Source: an uncultured Bacteroidales bacterium (GTDB lineage Bacteria; Bacteroidota; Bacteroidia; Bacteroidales; UBA932). From it: a stretch of DNA of 64,000 bases. The stretch spans positions 1 through 64,000 of the forward strand of contig ONII01000002.1 in assembly GCA_900317845.1 (NCBI GenBank). Reading direction: 5' to 3'. Below the pieces are notes generated by a model. That model had not been told where the DNA came from, searched no databases, and worked only from the letters and a program-made list of their open reading frames with translations. The translations under genes and the position numbers were made by a program. Below, in pieces: positions 57,089-64,000 of the stretch. Each line of letters starts with the position of its first letter. The first letter of the stretch is position 1.

Positions 57089-58333
57089 TTGTACTCACTC
57101 AGAGAACTTTACAAAATCGGTAGGGGCCCGTCGTCATCACATACGATGGGCCCTTACACTGCTGCTACGCTCTTCGCCTCCCGGCATGCGGACGCCGCCC
57201 GCTTTGACGTAACGCTGTACGGCTCGCTGGCCGCTACCGGCAAGGGCCACATGACGGATGTCGCCATCCTGGATGCCTTGGAGCACATCGCCCCGGTCAA
57301 GGTACACTGGCGCCCCAAGACCTTCCTGGAATACCATTCCAACGCCATGCAGTTCAAGGCTTTCGGGGCCGATGGCACCCTGCAGGAAGACTGGACCGTT
57401 TATTCCATTGGCGGCGGTGCGCTGTCGGAAGGCCCCGGCAAGGAAATGACCCGCTCCGGGGAGGTGTACGACATGAATACCCTCACGGAGATTATCGCCT
57501 GGTGCGACGAGCACGGCCGGAGCATGTGGGAATATGTAGACCTTATGGAAGGGCCGGAAATCTGGACCTACCTGCAGGAGGTTTGGGAGGCCATGAAAGC
57601 CTGCGTGGAGAACGGTCTCAACGCGGAAGGGCGCCTGCCCGGCCCGCTGAACCTGCCCCGCAAGGCGGCCTTGTACCATGTGAAAGCCATGGGCTATCAG
57701 CCCAGCCTGCGTTCCCGCGGCCTGGTGTTCGCCTATGCGCTGGCCGCCAGCGAGGAAAACGCGTCCGGCGGCCGCATTGTCACGGCACCCACCTGCGGTT
57801 CCTGCGGCGTGCTGCCCGGGGTCCTGTACCACGTGGCGCGCGGGCACAACTTCAGCGACGAGCGTGTCCTGCACGCCCTGGCTACGGCGGGCCTTATCGG
57901 CAATGTGGTCAAGCACAATGCGTCCATTTCCGGTGCGGAGGTGGGGTGCCAGGGAGAGGTAGGCGTGGCCTGTGCCATGGCGTCGGGCGCTGCGTGCCAG
58001 CTCTTTGGCGGCAGTCCGTTCCAGATTGAATATGCGGCGGAGATGGGCCTGGAGCACCACCTGGGCATGACTTGCGACCCGGTGTGCGGCCTGGTGCAAA
58101 TTCCCTGCATCGAGCGCAACGCCTTTGCAGCCACCCGCGCCCTGGATGCCAACATCTACTCCACCTTCTCCGACGGCCGCCACCGCATCTCCTTCGACCA
58201 TGTGGTGGAAGTGATGAAGCAAACCGGCAAGGACCTGCCTTCCCTTTACAAAGAAACCTCCGCCGGCGGCCTGGCTATGCAGTACCGCAACAACAACGTC
58301 ATCCCCACCGGCCTGGAGTTTCAGGAGGACTAA
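57089..58333 (+). CDS. sdaA: L-serine ammonia-lyase (Fe-S dependent)
   Basis: The 414-residue single-chain enzyme deaminates L-serine to pyruvate using a 4Fe-4S cluster. The N-terminal GRGPSSSHTMGPYTAA is the conserved signature. The alpha part has TAPTCGSCGVLPG, GLIGNVVKHNASISGAEVGC (followed by QGEVG) and HHLGMTCDPVCGLVQIPCIE with the cluster Cys residues. The only start that keeps the SSSHT signature is TTG 57089, since a stop lies in frame at 57068. It is 4 nt past mdh, hence probably coupled. The end overlaps the convergent feoAB by 4 nt (CTAA). Confidence 0.93.
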   Translation: MYSLRELYKIGRGPSSSHTMGPYTAATLFASRHADAARFDVTLYGSLAATGKGHMTDVAILDALEHIAPVKVHWRPKTFLEYHSNAMQFKAFGADGTLQEDWTVYSIGGGALSEGPGKEMTRSGEVYDMNTLTEIIAWCDEHGRSMWEYVDLMEGPEIWTYLQEVWEAMKACVENGLNAEGRLPGPLNLPRKAALYHVKAMGYQPSLRSRGLVFAYALAASEENASGGRIVTAPTCGSCGVLPGVLYHVARGHNFSDERVLHALATAGLIGNVVKHNASISGAEVGCQGEVGVACAMASGAACQLFGGSPFQIEYAAEMGLEHHLGMTCDPVCGLVQIPCIERNAFAATRALDANIYSTFSDGRHRISFDHVVEVMKQTGKDLPSLYKETSAGGLAMQYRNNNVIPTGLEFQED

Positions 58334-60726
58334 ACCGGCCAGATGAGCAGGCCGATCCGGTAGGCCGCGAAGGCGCAAAGCCAGGCGACAAGAATGGTAT
58401 AACAAGCTAGGAGAATGGCCCAGCGCCATTTTCCTAGTTCGTTTTTGGTGGCCACAAAGGTGGCGATGCAGGGGAAGTACAGCAGCACAAACACCATGAA
58501 CGCCAGGGCCGCCGCGGTGGGCACGGATGCCTTCAGGGCGGCCTGCAAGGCAGTATCGTCTTCCTCGCCCACGCCTTCATAGGCCTCGCCGTTCTGGGCA
58601 TACATTACGCCCATGGTGCTGATTACCAGTTCTTTTGCGCCAACGCCGGCAAGCAGGCCCACGTCCATTTTCCAGTTAAAGCCCAGCGGCTCGTTAATGG
58701 GCTCGATGGTTTTGCCCAGCATGCCAATGTAGGAGTGCTCCTGCTGGTAGGCCGTGGTGGCATCCGCGTGCCGCGGGAAATACCCCAGGAACCAGATTGC
58801 CACGGAGAAAATGAGGATGGTGGTGGCCATTTTTTCCAGATACTGCTTGCCCTTTTCCCAGGTATGGCGCCAGATGGCTTTGCCGGTGGGGATGCGGTAG
58901 GGCGGGAGCTCCATCACGAACGGGAGGTCATCGTCCTTGACGAATTTGCTCAGGACGAGGGCACTCAGGATGGCCAGCACAATGCCCAGCAGGTAGATAC
59001 CCAGCAGGGCCGTGGCGGGGCTTCCGGGGAAGAACGCGCCGGCAAAGAGCACAAAGATGGGCAGCCGTCCGGCGCAGGACATGAAGGGGATGATGGCGAT
59101 GGTGACCAGGCGGCTCTTGCGGCTTTCGATGCTGCGCGTAGCCATGATGGCCGGCACATTGCAGCCAAAGCCCATCACCATGGGGATAAAGCTTTTTCCG
59201 TGCAGGCCAATCTTATGCATCAGTTTATCCACGATGAACGCCGCGCGGGCCATGTACCCGCTGTCCTCCATGATGGATATAAAGAAGTACAGGATCATGA
59301 TGTTGGGCAGGAACACCAGCACGCTGCCCACGCCGGCAATGACGCCGTCCACCAGGAGGTCCCGGAACCAGCCGTCGGGCAGCAGGCCGCCGACCCATTC
59401 GCCCAGCCACGCCACGCCGGCGTCGATCCAGTCCATAGGGTACTGCCCCACGGTGAAGGTGGCCCAGAAAACAAACCACAGCAGCACCAGGAAAATGGGG
59501 AAAGCCGCCCATTGGTTGGTGACAATGGCGTCGATACGGTCTGTAATGGTGCGCCGCGGGCGTTCTTCCTGGTAGCGCTCGTAAGTCTCCGCCAGGGCAC
59601 CCTGGATGAAGGCGTATTTGGCGTCTACAATGGCGCTTTCCGCATTGGTGTCCAGGAGTTCCTTGATGCGGGCCTCTTCTTCCTCGCGTACCTGTTGCAG
59701 GGCCTTGAGCTCCGGAATATCGGCCAGAATCTGTTCTACATCCTTGTCCGCTTCCAGGAATTTGATGGCCAGATAGCGGGTGGAGTACTGCGAGCGCAGG
59801 ACTTTGTTCCCGTACAGAATCATTTGCAGGCGCTTGATGCTCTTTTCCAGCTCTGCGCCGTGGTTAATGTGGATGTGGCGGGCCAGTTTGGGGTCTGACT
59901 GCTCGTAAATCTTGATAACCGTGTCCAGCAGTTCCGGGATGCCTTGCCCGTCGCGGCTCACGGTGGGGCACACGGGAAGGCCCAGGAGCCAACCTAACTG
60001 CTTGATATCCAGTTTGTCGCCTTTGTGCTTGAGTTCATCGTACATGTTCAGGGCCATAACGGTGCGCAGGTTCATGTCGATGAGCTGGGTGGTCAGGTAC
60101 AGGTTGCGCTCGATGTTGGACGCATCTACCACGTTCACCACTACGTCCGGCATGGCCTCCAGGAGGTTTTTGCGCACGTAGAGTTCCTCCGGGGAATAGG
60201 CGCTCAGCGAATAGGTGCCGGGAAGGTCCACCAGGGTGATATCGTACCCTTTATACTGGAAATGGCCTTCCTTGGCGTCTACTGTGACGCCGGAGTAGTT
60301 GCCCACGTGCTCGTGGCTGCCGGAGGCAATGTTGAACAGGGAGGTTTTGCCGCAGTTGGGATTGCCCACCAGCGCTACGCGTATATTATGGTGTCGTTCC
60401 TCCGCCACATGGGCCAGGGCACGGTCCAGGCGCTCTTTGTCTTCCAGATCCCCGGGGAGCGCCTGCAGGTGTTCGTCGGTTTTGAGGGCCTCGCGGGCCT
60501 CCGCTTCCGTCACTACCTCTATTTGTTTGGCCTCCTCTCGCCGGAGAGAGACTTTATAGCCGATAATCTCGTATTCGATGGGGTCCTTGAGGGGAGCGTT
60601 GAGAACCACCCGGACTCCTTTCCCCTGAATGAAGCCCATCTCTATCAGGCGTTTACGGAAACTCCCGTGACCGTTCACCCGAACAATCACGGCGTGTTCG
60701 CCTGTCTGCAAATCCGAAAGTCTCAT
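58330..60726 (-). CDS. feoAB: FeoA-FeoB fusion ferrous iron transporter
   Basis: The 798-residue inner-membrane ferrous iron importer carries an N-terminal FeoA SH3-like domain (about 1-72), typical for Bacteroidales. The FeoB G-domain has VALVGNPNCGKTSLFN, VTVDAKEG, LVDLPGTYSLSAYSPEEL and NMYDELKHKGD. The membrane core has IPMVMGFGCNVPAIMATRSI and MSCAGRLPIFVLFA gates, and a second Gate near GVGAKELVISTMGVMY. The length fits FeoA plus FeoB. A -7 element (60762-60755) lies 28 nt upstream. Iron uptake supports the Fe-S enzymes in this window. Confidence 0.96.
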   Translation of the reverse strand: MRLSDLQTGEHAVIVRVNGHGSFRKRLIEMGFIQGKGVRVVLNAPLKDPIEYEIIGYKVSLRREEAKQIEVVTEAEAREALKTDEHLQALPGDLEDKERLDRALAHVAEERHHNIRVALVGNPNCGKTSLFNIASGSHEHVGNYSGVTVDAKEGHFQYKGYDITLVDLPGTYSLSAYSPEELYVRKNLLEAMPDVVVNVVDASNIERNLYLTTQLIDMNLRTVMALNMYDELKHKGDKLDIKQLGWLLGLPVCPTVSRDGQGIPELLDTVIKIYEQSDPKLARHIHINHGAELEKSIKRLQMILYGNKVLRSQYSTRYLAIKFLEADKDVEQILADIPELKALQQVREEEEARIKELLDTNAESAIVDAKYAFIQGALAETYERYQEERPRRTITDRIDAIVTNQWAAFPIFLVLLWFVFWATFTVGQYPMDWIDAGVAWLGEWVGGLLPDGWFRDLLVDGVIAGVGSVLVFLPNIMILYFFISIMEDSGYMARAAFIVDKLMHKIGLHGKSFIPMVMGFGCNVPAIMATRSIESRKSRLVTIAIIPFMSCAGRLPIFVLFAGAFFPGSPATALLGIYLLGIVLAILSALVLSKFVKDDDLPFVMELPPYRIPTGKAIWRHTWEKGKQYLEKMATTILIFSVAIWFLGYFPRHADATTAYQQEHSYIGMLGKTIEPINEPLGFNWKMDVGLLAGVGAKELVISTMGVMYAQNGEAYEGVGEEDDTALQAALKASVPTAAALAFMVFVLLYFPCIATFVATKNELGKWRWAILLACYTILVAWLCAFAAYRIGLLIWPV

Positions 60727-60754
60727 AGTCTGTGTCTTGTGTTTGCGCCGGGCG

Positions 60755-60762
60755 CAAAGTTA
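60755..60762 (-). promoter_or_regulatory. -7 element (TAACTTTG) of feoAB
   Basis: TAACTTTG on the minus strand is located 28 nt upstream of the feoAB ATG. No Fur-like palindrome is evident nearby. Confidence 0.5.
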
Positions 60763-60850
60763 CGGCGAATTGCGCTTGCGGTCAATCCCTATTAATGGGG
60801 ATTTTACCGAATTTGTGGGTGATAAAACGCAAAATGTGAAGAAAAAGCGC

Positions 60851-60858
60851 TACATTTG
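60851..60858 (+). promoter_or_regulatory. -7 element (TACATTTG) of the barrel pair
   Basis: TACATTTG precedes the ATG at 60886 by 27 nt and should drive both barrel genes. Confidence 0.55.
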
Positions 60859-60885
60859 TAAACTAATTAGAAAATAGACTTAAAA

Positions 60886-61509
60886 ATGAAAAAGGTATTA
60901 ATTCTTGTCGTCGCCCTGTTTGTGGGCCTTCAGGCCCAGGCACAATTGCAGGTAGAGGGCGGTTATCAGCATTTCTTTGAGCAAAGTCAGGTTCAAGTGG
61001 GAAACACCAACAACATCAGCAACGGTGGCTGGGACGGCTTTTATGTGGGCGCCCGTTACAATATTCACCTTCCCTGGGTGTCGGGACTTTCCGTTTTGCC
61101 GGGCGTTAACTTCTCCTTCATGTTCAGCAAGCCCGAGAATGTGAACAATGGCAGCTTCCGCGAAATCGCGCTCAACATCCCCGTGGATGTCGCTTACACC
61201 TACCAGGTGAGTTCTTCTATCCAACTCAGGGGCTTTACCGGTCCGGCTTTCCAGATTGGCCTTCTCAATCATGCCGTAGTACATGGCGGAAACAGCACGC
61301 TCAGCTATAATTTGTATGCCAGCAGCGACTACATGGCTGCCGCCCGCACCCGCCTCAATGTCGGCTGGGGTTTCGGCGCAGGTGTTATTGTGTTGGACAA
61401 GTTTACCGCCCATGTGCGCTATGAGCTGGGTATGGTGAACCTCACCACCGCCCAGTATTCCAAATTGTTCCGCAACACCCTGCAAGTAGGGGTCGGCTAT
61501 ATCTTCTAA
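60886..61509 (+). CDS. outer-membrane beta-barrel protein (first of a tandem pair)
   Basis: The 207-residue exported barrel has a signal peptide (MKKVLILVVALFVGLQAQAQ). Strands such as GGWDGFYVGARYNIHLPW, SIQLRGFTGPAFQIGLL and the terminal RNTLQVGVGYIF fit an 8-stranded outer-membrane protein with an aromatic end. It is related to the next gene and to the one at 5494. It is separated from its partner by 18 nt and shares its promoter. The function is unknown. Confidence 0.8.
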   Translation: MKKVLILVVALFVGLQAQAQLQVEGGYQHFFEQSQVQVGNTNNISNGGWDGFYVGARYNIHLPWVSGLSVLPGVNFSFMFSKPENVNNGSFREIALNIPVDVAYTYQVSSSIQLRGFTGPAFQIGLLNHAVVHGGNSTLSYNLYASSDYMAAARTRLNVGWGFGAGVIVLDKFTAHVRYELGMVNLTTAQYSKLFRNTLQVGVGYIF

Positions 61510-61527
61510 TATAAAAGGACTTAACCC

Positions 61528-62253
61528 ATGAAAAAAATTTATGCACTTGTTCTTGCCGCAGCCCTTCTGCTGCTGGGAACGCAGGCCAAGGCGCAGTTCC
61601 ATATTGGCGTAGGCTACCTTAACTCTACGGAAATCACCCACTACAACAACGGTGACAAGCCCTTCAGCGAGATGATGCATGGTTTCTACCTGGGTGGCAC
61701 GTTCAATATCAAGGTGGCCGGCGATTTCGGTATCGCCCCCGGTTTCTATATCGATGCCCTGTTCCAGGAGGAACTCTATCGTGAGCAGCCCAAGTACTAT
61801 CAGAGCCGCTTTGGCGGGTTTAACTTCGAGAGCGGTATTTATCGTGAACTGGCCCTGAACATTCCGGTGAATCTCACCTATGACTTTGAGATCAACGACA
61901 ACGTCCGCATCTTTGTCTATGGTGGCGTGAATCTTCAGTTTACTCCGCTGGCCCGCACCACGTATCGGGAAGGCACGGCCGCTCCGGGTGGCGTTGTCAT
62001 TACCCCCAGAGGTCCGCGCACCATCTTCGTCGTCAACGGAAACACCTACAAGTACGATCACCTGTGGGGTGAAGAACCGGATATGCGTCCGTTCAACGTG
62101 TACGCCGGCGGCGGCGTCGGTGTCATGCTGGGAGACATCCGCATCATGGCCGGATACGACCACAGCCTGCTCAACATTTCCCGCATCGACGGAGAGCGCA
62201 CCGGCCGTTCCCAGTTCAAGATTGGTGTCAACTTTGTCTTTGGCAACGACTAA
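61528..62253 (+). CDS. outer-membrane beta-barrel protein (second of a tandem pair)
   Basis: The 241-residue exported barrel has a signal peptide (MKKIYALVLAAALLLLGTQA). Its final part (NVYAGGGVGVMLGDIRIMAG, YDHSLLNISRIDG, FKIGVNFVF) parallels the 5494 protein (LGGGVGVEIIRHIRATVG, YDHGLINRDGTPG). It contains a longer loop (about 150-175) rich in Pro/Gly. Tandem duplication followed by divergence is likely. The stop overlaps queH by 4 nt. Confidence 0.8.
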   Translation: MKKIYALVLAAALLLLGTQAKAQFHIGVGYLNSTEITHYNNGDKPFSEMMHGFYLGGTFNIKVAGDFGIAPGFYIDALFQEELYREQPKYYQSRFGGFNFESGIYRELALNIPVNLTYDFEINDNVRIFVYGGVNLQFTPLARTTYREGTAAPGGVVITPRGPRTIFVVNGNTYKYDHLWGEEPDMRPFNVYAGGGVGVMLGDIRIMAGYDHSLLNISRIDGERTGRSQFKIGVNFVFGND

Positions 62254-62822
62254 TGCCTGGAGAACTCGCAACCGCAGAATAGCTGGTTGTAGAAGTTTTC
62301 TTCTTTAATAATTTGATTCCGGCGTTCCTGGAGCCCGCCCTTACGCCAGTTTTGGGCCCACCAGGTAACGCCGGAAACTTGTTCACAGGCCCATCGGCCG
62401 GCTTCGTCCACCTGCTGGAGGTCTTTCCAGCGGGAACTGGCCAGGGTGGTGGTGAGTACCGTGAATCCGTTCTGGGCAGCATATTGTGCCGCCCGTAGCA
62501 AACGCTGCTTGAAGCATTCCAGGCAGCGTTTTCCGCGTTCCGGCTCCGCCTCCAGGCCTGTGGCGCACTGCCGCCAGGCGCTGTGGTCGTAGACATCGTC
62601 CACAATCTCGATGCCCCATTTTTTTGCGTAGCGGAGGCACTCGTTGAGCCGATGGTCGTATTCCTCGCGGGGGAAGATATTGGAATTGGCGTAAAAGATA
62701 ACCGGCCTGATGCCCCGCTCAATGAGGCATTCTACAATGGCACTGGAGCACGGCGCGCAGCACGCATGCAGCAGCACCTTCTGCGCCCCTCCCGGCACCT
62801 CTATTTGCACCTGAGTCTTCAT
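62250..62822 (-). CDS. queH: epoxyqueuosine reductase QueH
   Basis: The 190-residue enzyme performs the last step of queuosine tRNA modification and replaces cobalamin-dependent QueG in many anaerobes. Signature segments are LLHACCAPCSSAIVECL, IFYANSNIFPREEYDHRLNE, KRCLECFKQRLLRAAQYA, TTLASSRWKDLQQVDEAG and GGLQERRNQIIKEENFYNQL with terminal FCGCEFS, giving the Cys ligands of its Fe-S site. The ATG at 62822 is preferred: sequence upstream in frame is derived from the repeat array and the -7 element lies just before it. Confidence 0.95.
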   Translation of the reverse strand: MKTQVQIEVPGGAQKVLLHACCAPCSSAIVECLIERGIRPVIFYANSNIFPREEYDHRLNECLRYAKKWGIEIVDDVYDHSAWRQCATGLEAEPERGKRCLECFKQRLLRAAQYAAQNGFTVLTTTLASSRWKDLQQVDEAGRWACEQVSGVTWWAQNWRKGGLQERRNQIIKEENFYNQLFCGCEFSRH

Positions 62823-62829
62823 TCCTCCG

Positions 62830-62837
62830 CAAAGATA
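62830..62837 (-). promoter_or_regulatory. -7 element (TATCTTTG) of queH
   Basis: TATCTTTG on the minus strand lies 7 nt upstream of the queH ATG. Confidence 0.6.
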
Positions 62838-62863
62838 CACCTTTTCCCCGGTTCTTCCTCCTT

Positions 62864-63000
62864 CTCGTCCTCGTTTTCCGCCCTTTTCAAGGACGACAGC
62901 CCGGTTCACGCCCCCCTCGTCCTCGTTTTCCGCCCTTTTCAAGGACGACAGCCCGTTTTGCACCCCCTCGTCCTCAAAATCGGCCCAAAACAAGGACGAG
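62864..63000. repeat. tandem array of three REP-like palindromes
   Basis: Units at 62864-62903 and 62916-62955 are 40 nt and identical (CTCGTCCTCG ... AAGGACGACAGCCCG). A third at 62967-63000 has the same ends with a different centre (CTCGTCCT ... AGGACGAG, perfect 8-bp arms). The spacing is 52/51 nt. Each folds into a hairpin with TCGTCCT pairing AGGACGA. The array lies directly before the Y1 transposase-like gene, as expected of REP sequences near RAYT genes. Confidence 0.8.
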
Positions 63001-63016
63001 GGTGTTGTTTCACACG

Positions 63017-63059
63017 AATCGGTAGAAAAATTTCTGAAAAAATTCATGTTTCTATCGAT
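63017..63059. promoter_or_regulatory. inverted repeat shared with the ispE promoter
   Basis: AATCGGTAGAAA (63017-63028) and TTTCTATCGAT (63049-63059) repeat, with one change, the arms found before ispE (46598-46652). The spacer is 21 nt instead of 31. TGTTGTTTCACA (63003-63014) is adjacent. A -7-like TATCTTGC follows at 63079. The site may regulate, or be recognised by, the downstream gene product. Confidence 0.55.
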
Positions 63060-63116
63060 GGGTTTTGAGAATTCGACGTATCTTGCGCCGGGGCAAAAAA
63101 TCGCCCGCAATTGAGT

Positions 63117-64000
63117 ATGAGTACTTGTGAACAATTGTTTTTTGAAGGAGGGGAGTATTATCACTTGTGCACCAAGCCCATCGAGGACGAACTGCTCTTC
63201 CGGACAGAGGATGAGCTGAATGAAATGCTCAACTTCATTGCGCTGGCCACCTATGGAGGCCGCTGCACACTTCTCGCTTTTTCCATCATGGAGAATCATC
63301 TGCACTTTGTTCTGGAGGGGAAACGGGAAGACTGCGCCGCGTTTTATGACGATTTACAGCGGCGCCTGCTCAAATTGCACCGGACAGACGGGCGCGCAAA
63401 AATTATCCTGGCGGCCACGCCACAGTTGATTCCCATCTCCAGCTTGAAACAGCTCCGGGACGAGATTGTTTATGTCATCCGAAATCCCTTCGTGGACCGT
63501 AGAAATGTAAACTTATTCAGTTACAAATGGTGTAGTGGCTATCTGTATTTCAATGGATTACTGGATTTCATGCAGGAGGGGGAATCGGCAGCTGCAATGC
63601 CTTTGACCAAACGCCGTGCATTCAAGCATGAGCGTGACGGGGAGATAGATCCCAGAATCAAGGTCCTCAACGGCGTGGCCCTTCCGTCCAGTTTCACGGA
63701 TTATCGACGGGTAGAATCCTTTTTTGAAGACGCCCGGGAGTTTGTTCATTGGACCCTGAAGAACGTTGAGTCACAAGTGGAAATTGCCAAACGCTTCGGG
63801 GAGAAGATATTGCTGGACGATAAAGAACTGTGGAGTGTAATTTTCAAATCGTGCAAAGAGGTGTATCATGTAGATGGCCCCAAACTGCTCTCGAATGACA
63901 ACAAACTGCGTTTGGCAAAAACCTTAAAGTGGGATTATAATGCCGGCAACGCCCAAATTGCCCGCTGCATGAGTTTGCCCATATCCGTGGTGAATGACCT
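63117..64000 (+). CDS. Y1 (HUH) transposase-like protein, RAYT type, incomplete at window end
   Basis: At least 294 residues run off the right edge. The N-terminal Y1 fold has EGGEYYHLCTKPIEDELLF, the HUH motif FSIMENHLHFVLEG (HxH) and the putative catalytic Tyr in DEIVYVIRNPFVDRR. A C-terminal extension ends with a helix-turn-helix-like segment (GNAQIARCMSLPISVVNDL). This is the organisation of REP-associated tyrosine transposases, domesticated IS200-type proteins that act on short palindromes. The palindrome array 120 nt upstream supports that. The start is ATG 63117, and no stop is seen. Whether it is still active is unknown. Confidence 0.78.
   Translation, partial: MSTCEQLFFEGGEYYHLCTKPIEDELLFRTEDELNEMLNFIALATYGGRCTLLAFSIMENHLHFVLEGKREDCAAFYDDLQRRLLKLHRTDGRAKIILAATPQLIPISSLKQLRDEIVYVIRNPFVDRRNVNLFSYKWCSGYLYFNGLLDFMQEGESAAAMPLTKRRAFKHERDGEIDPRIKVLNGVALPSSFTDYRRVESFFEDAREFVHWTLKNVESQVEIAKRFGEKILLDDKELWSVIFKSCKEVYHVDGPKLLSNDNKLRLAKTLKWDYNAGNAQIARCMSLPISVVND

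Noticed and set aside
60816-60850. Fur-type box before feoAB or the barrel genes
   Set aside because: No GATAATGATAATCATTATC-like inverted repeat is visible on either strand in this gap.
62864-63000. Three-unit palindrome array as a CRISPR array
   Set aside because: Spacers are 11-12 nt and the units are hairpins with a RAYT gene next to them. No cas genes are present.

Overview
The window reads as chromosome from an anaerobic member of the Bacteroidales, probably a gut or rumen organism and GC-rich for that group. The evidence is a complete SusC/SusD-type glycan utilisation locus, a fused FeoA-FeoB iron transporter, oxygen-sensitive class III ribonucleotide reductase (NrdDG), many Bacteroidetes-type -7 elements (TAnnTTTG, often TATCTTTG a few bases before the ATG), no visible Shine-Dalgarno sequences, and many lipoproteins with C-terminal lipobox Cys. 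No species can be named from sequence alone.

Layout. 1-1240: 3' part of an ISAon1-type transposable element. 1.3-5.4 kb: glucosamine-6-phosphate deaminase, a NagB-like/PIG-L fusion and an exported phosphodiesterase on the minus strand. 5.5-14.5 kb: cell-envelope and unknown genes, including a divergent pair (6096-7982 and 8059-8949) whose proteins share a C-terminal module. 14.6-19.5 kb: an AT-richer island with a frameshifted Bro-N/DinD-like gene, a tyrosine-recombinase remnant and a tight three-gene unit ending in an AlbA_2/RecG-like ATPase, bounded by tRNA-Leu(CAA). 19.7-24.9 kb: an esterase followed by aroB, a fused aroD-aroA and an aroC carrying a striking His/Cys-rich insertion. 25-28.4 kb: sufB-pnuC-sufC-sufD, with a palindromic repeat lying inside sufD. 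28.4-42.7 kb: a polysaccharide utilisation locus (DUF6377-like regulator, SusC, SusD, glycan-binding lipoprotein with three tandem 157-residue repeats, GH16, GH3, CotH-like), most likely for beta-1,3-glucan such as laminarin. 42.7-46.5 kb: tsaE, hicBA and comM on the minus strand, plus a lipoprotein. 46.6-55.8 kb: ispE, an EnvC-like factor with a TPR protein, an ECF sigma factor with a membrane partner fused to a beta-barrel, nrdDG and a phosphopantetheinyl transferase. 55.8-64 kb: a candidate small RNA, mdh, serine dehydratase, feoAB, two paralogous outer-membrane barrels, queH, and a Y1 (RAYT-like) transposase running off the right end behind a tandem array of palindromes.

How the parts work together. 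Outer glycan is bound and imported by SusC/SusD and the glycan-binding lipoprotein, cut by the GH16 and GH3 enzymes, and probably controlled by the DUF6377-type membrane regulator. The aro genes cover four steps of the chorismate route with aroE and aroK elsewhere. The suf genes supply Fe-S clusters for enzymes such as the serine dehydratase and NrdG, and FeoAB supplies the iron. Mobile or selfish elements are frequent: an IS, an integrase remnant, a HicBA module, a RAYT and palindromic repeats, one of which has become coding sequence.
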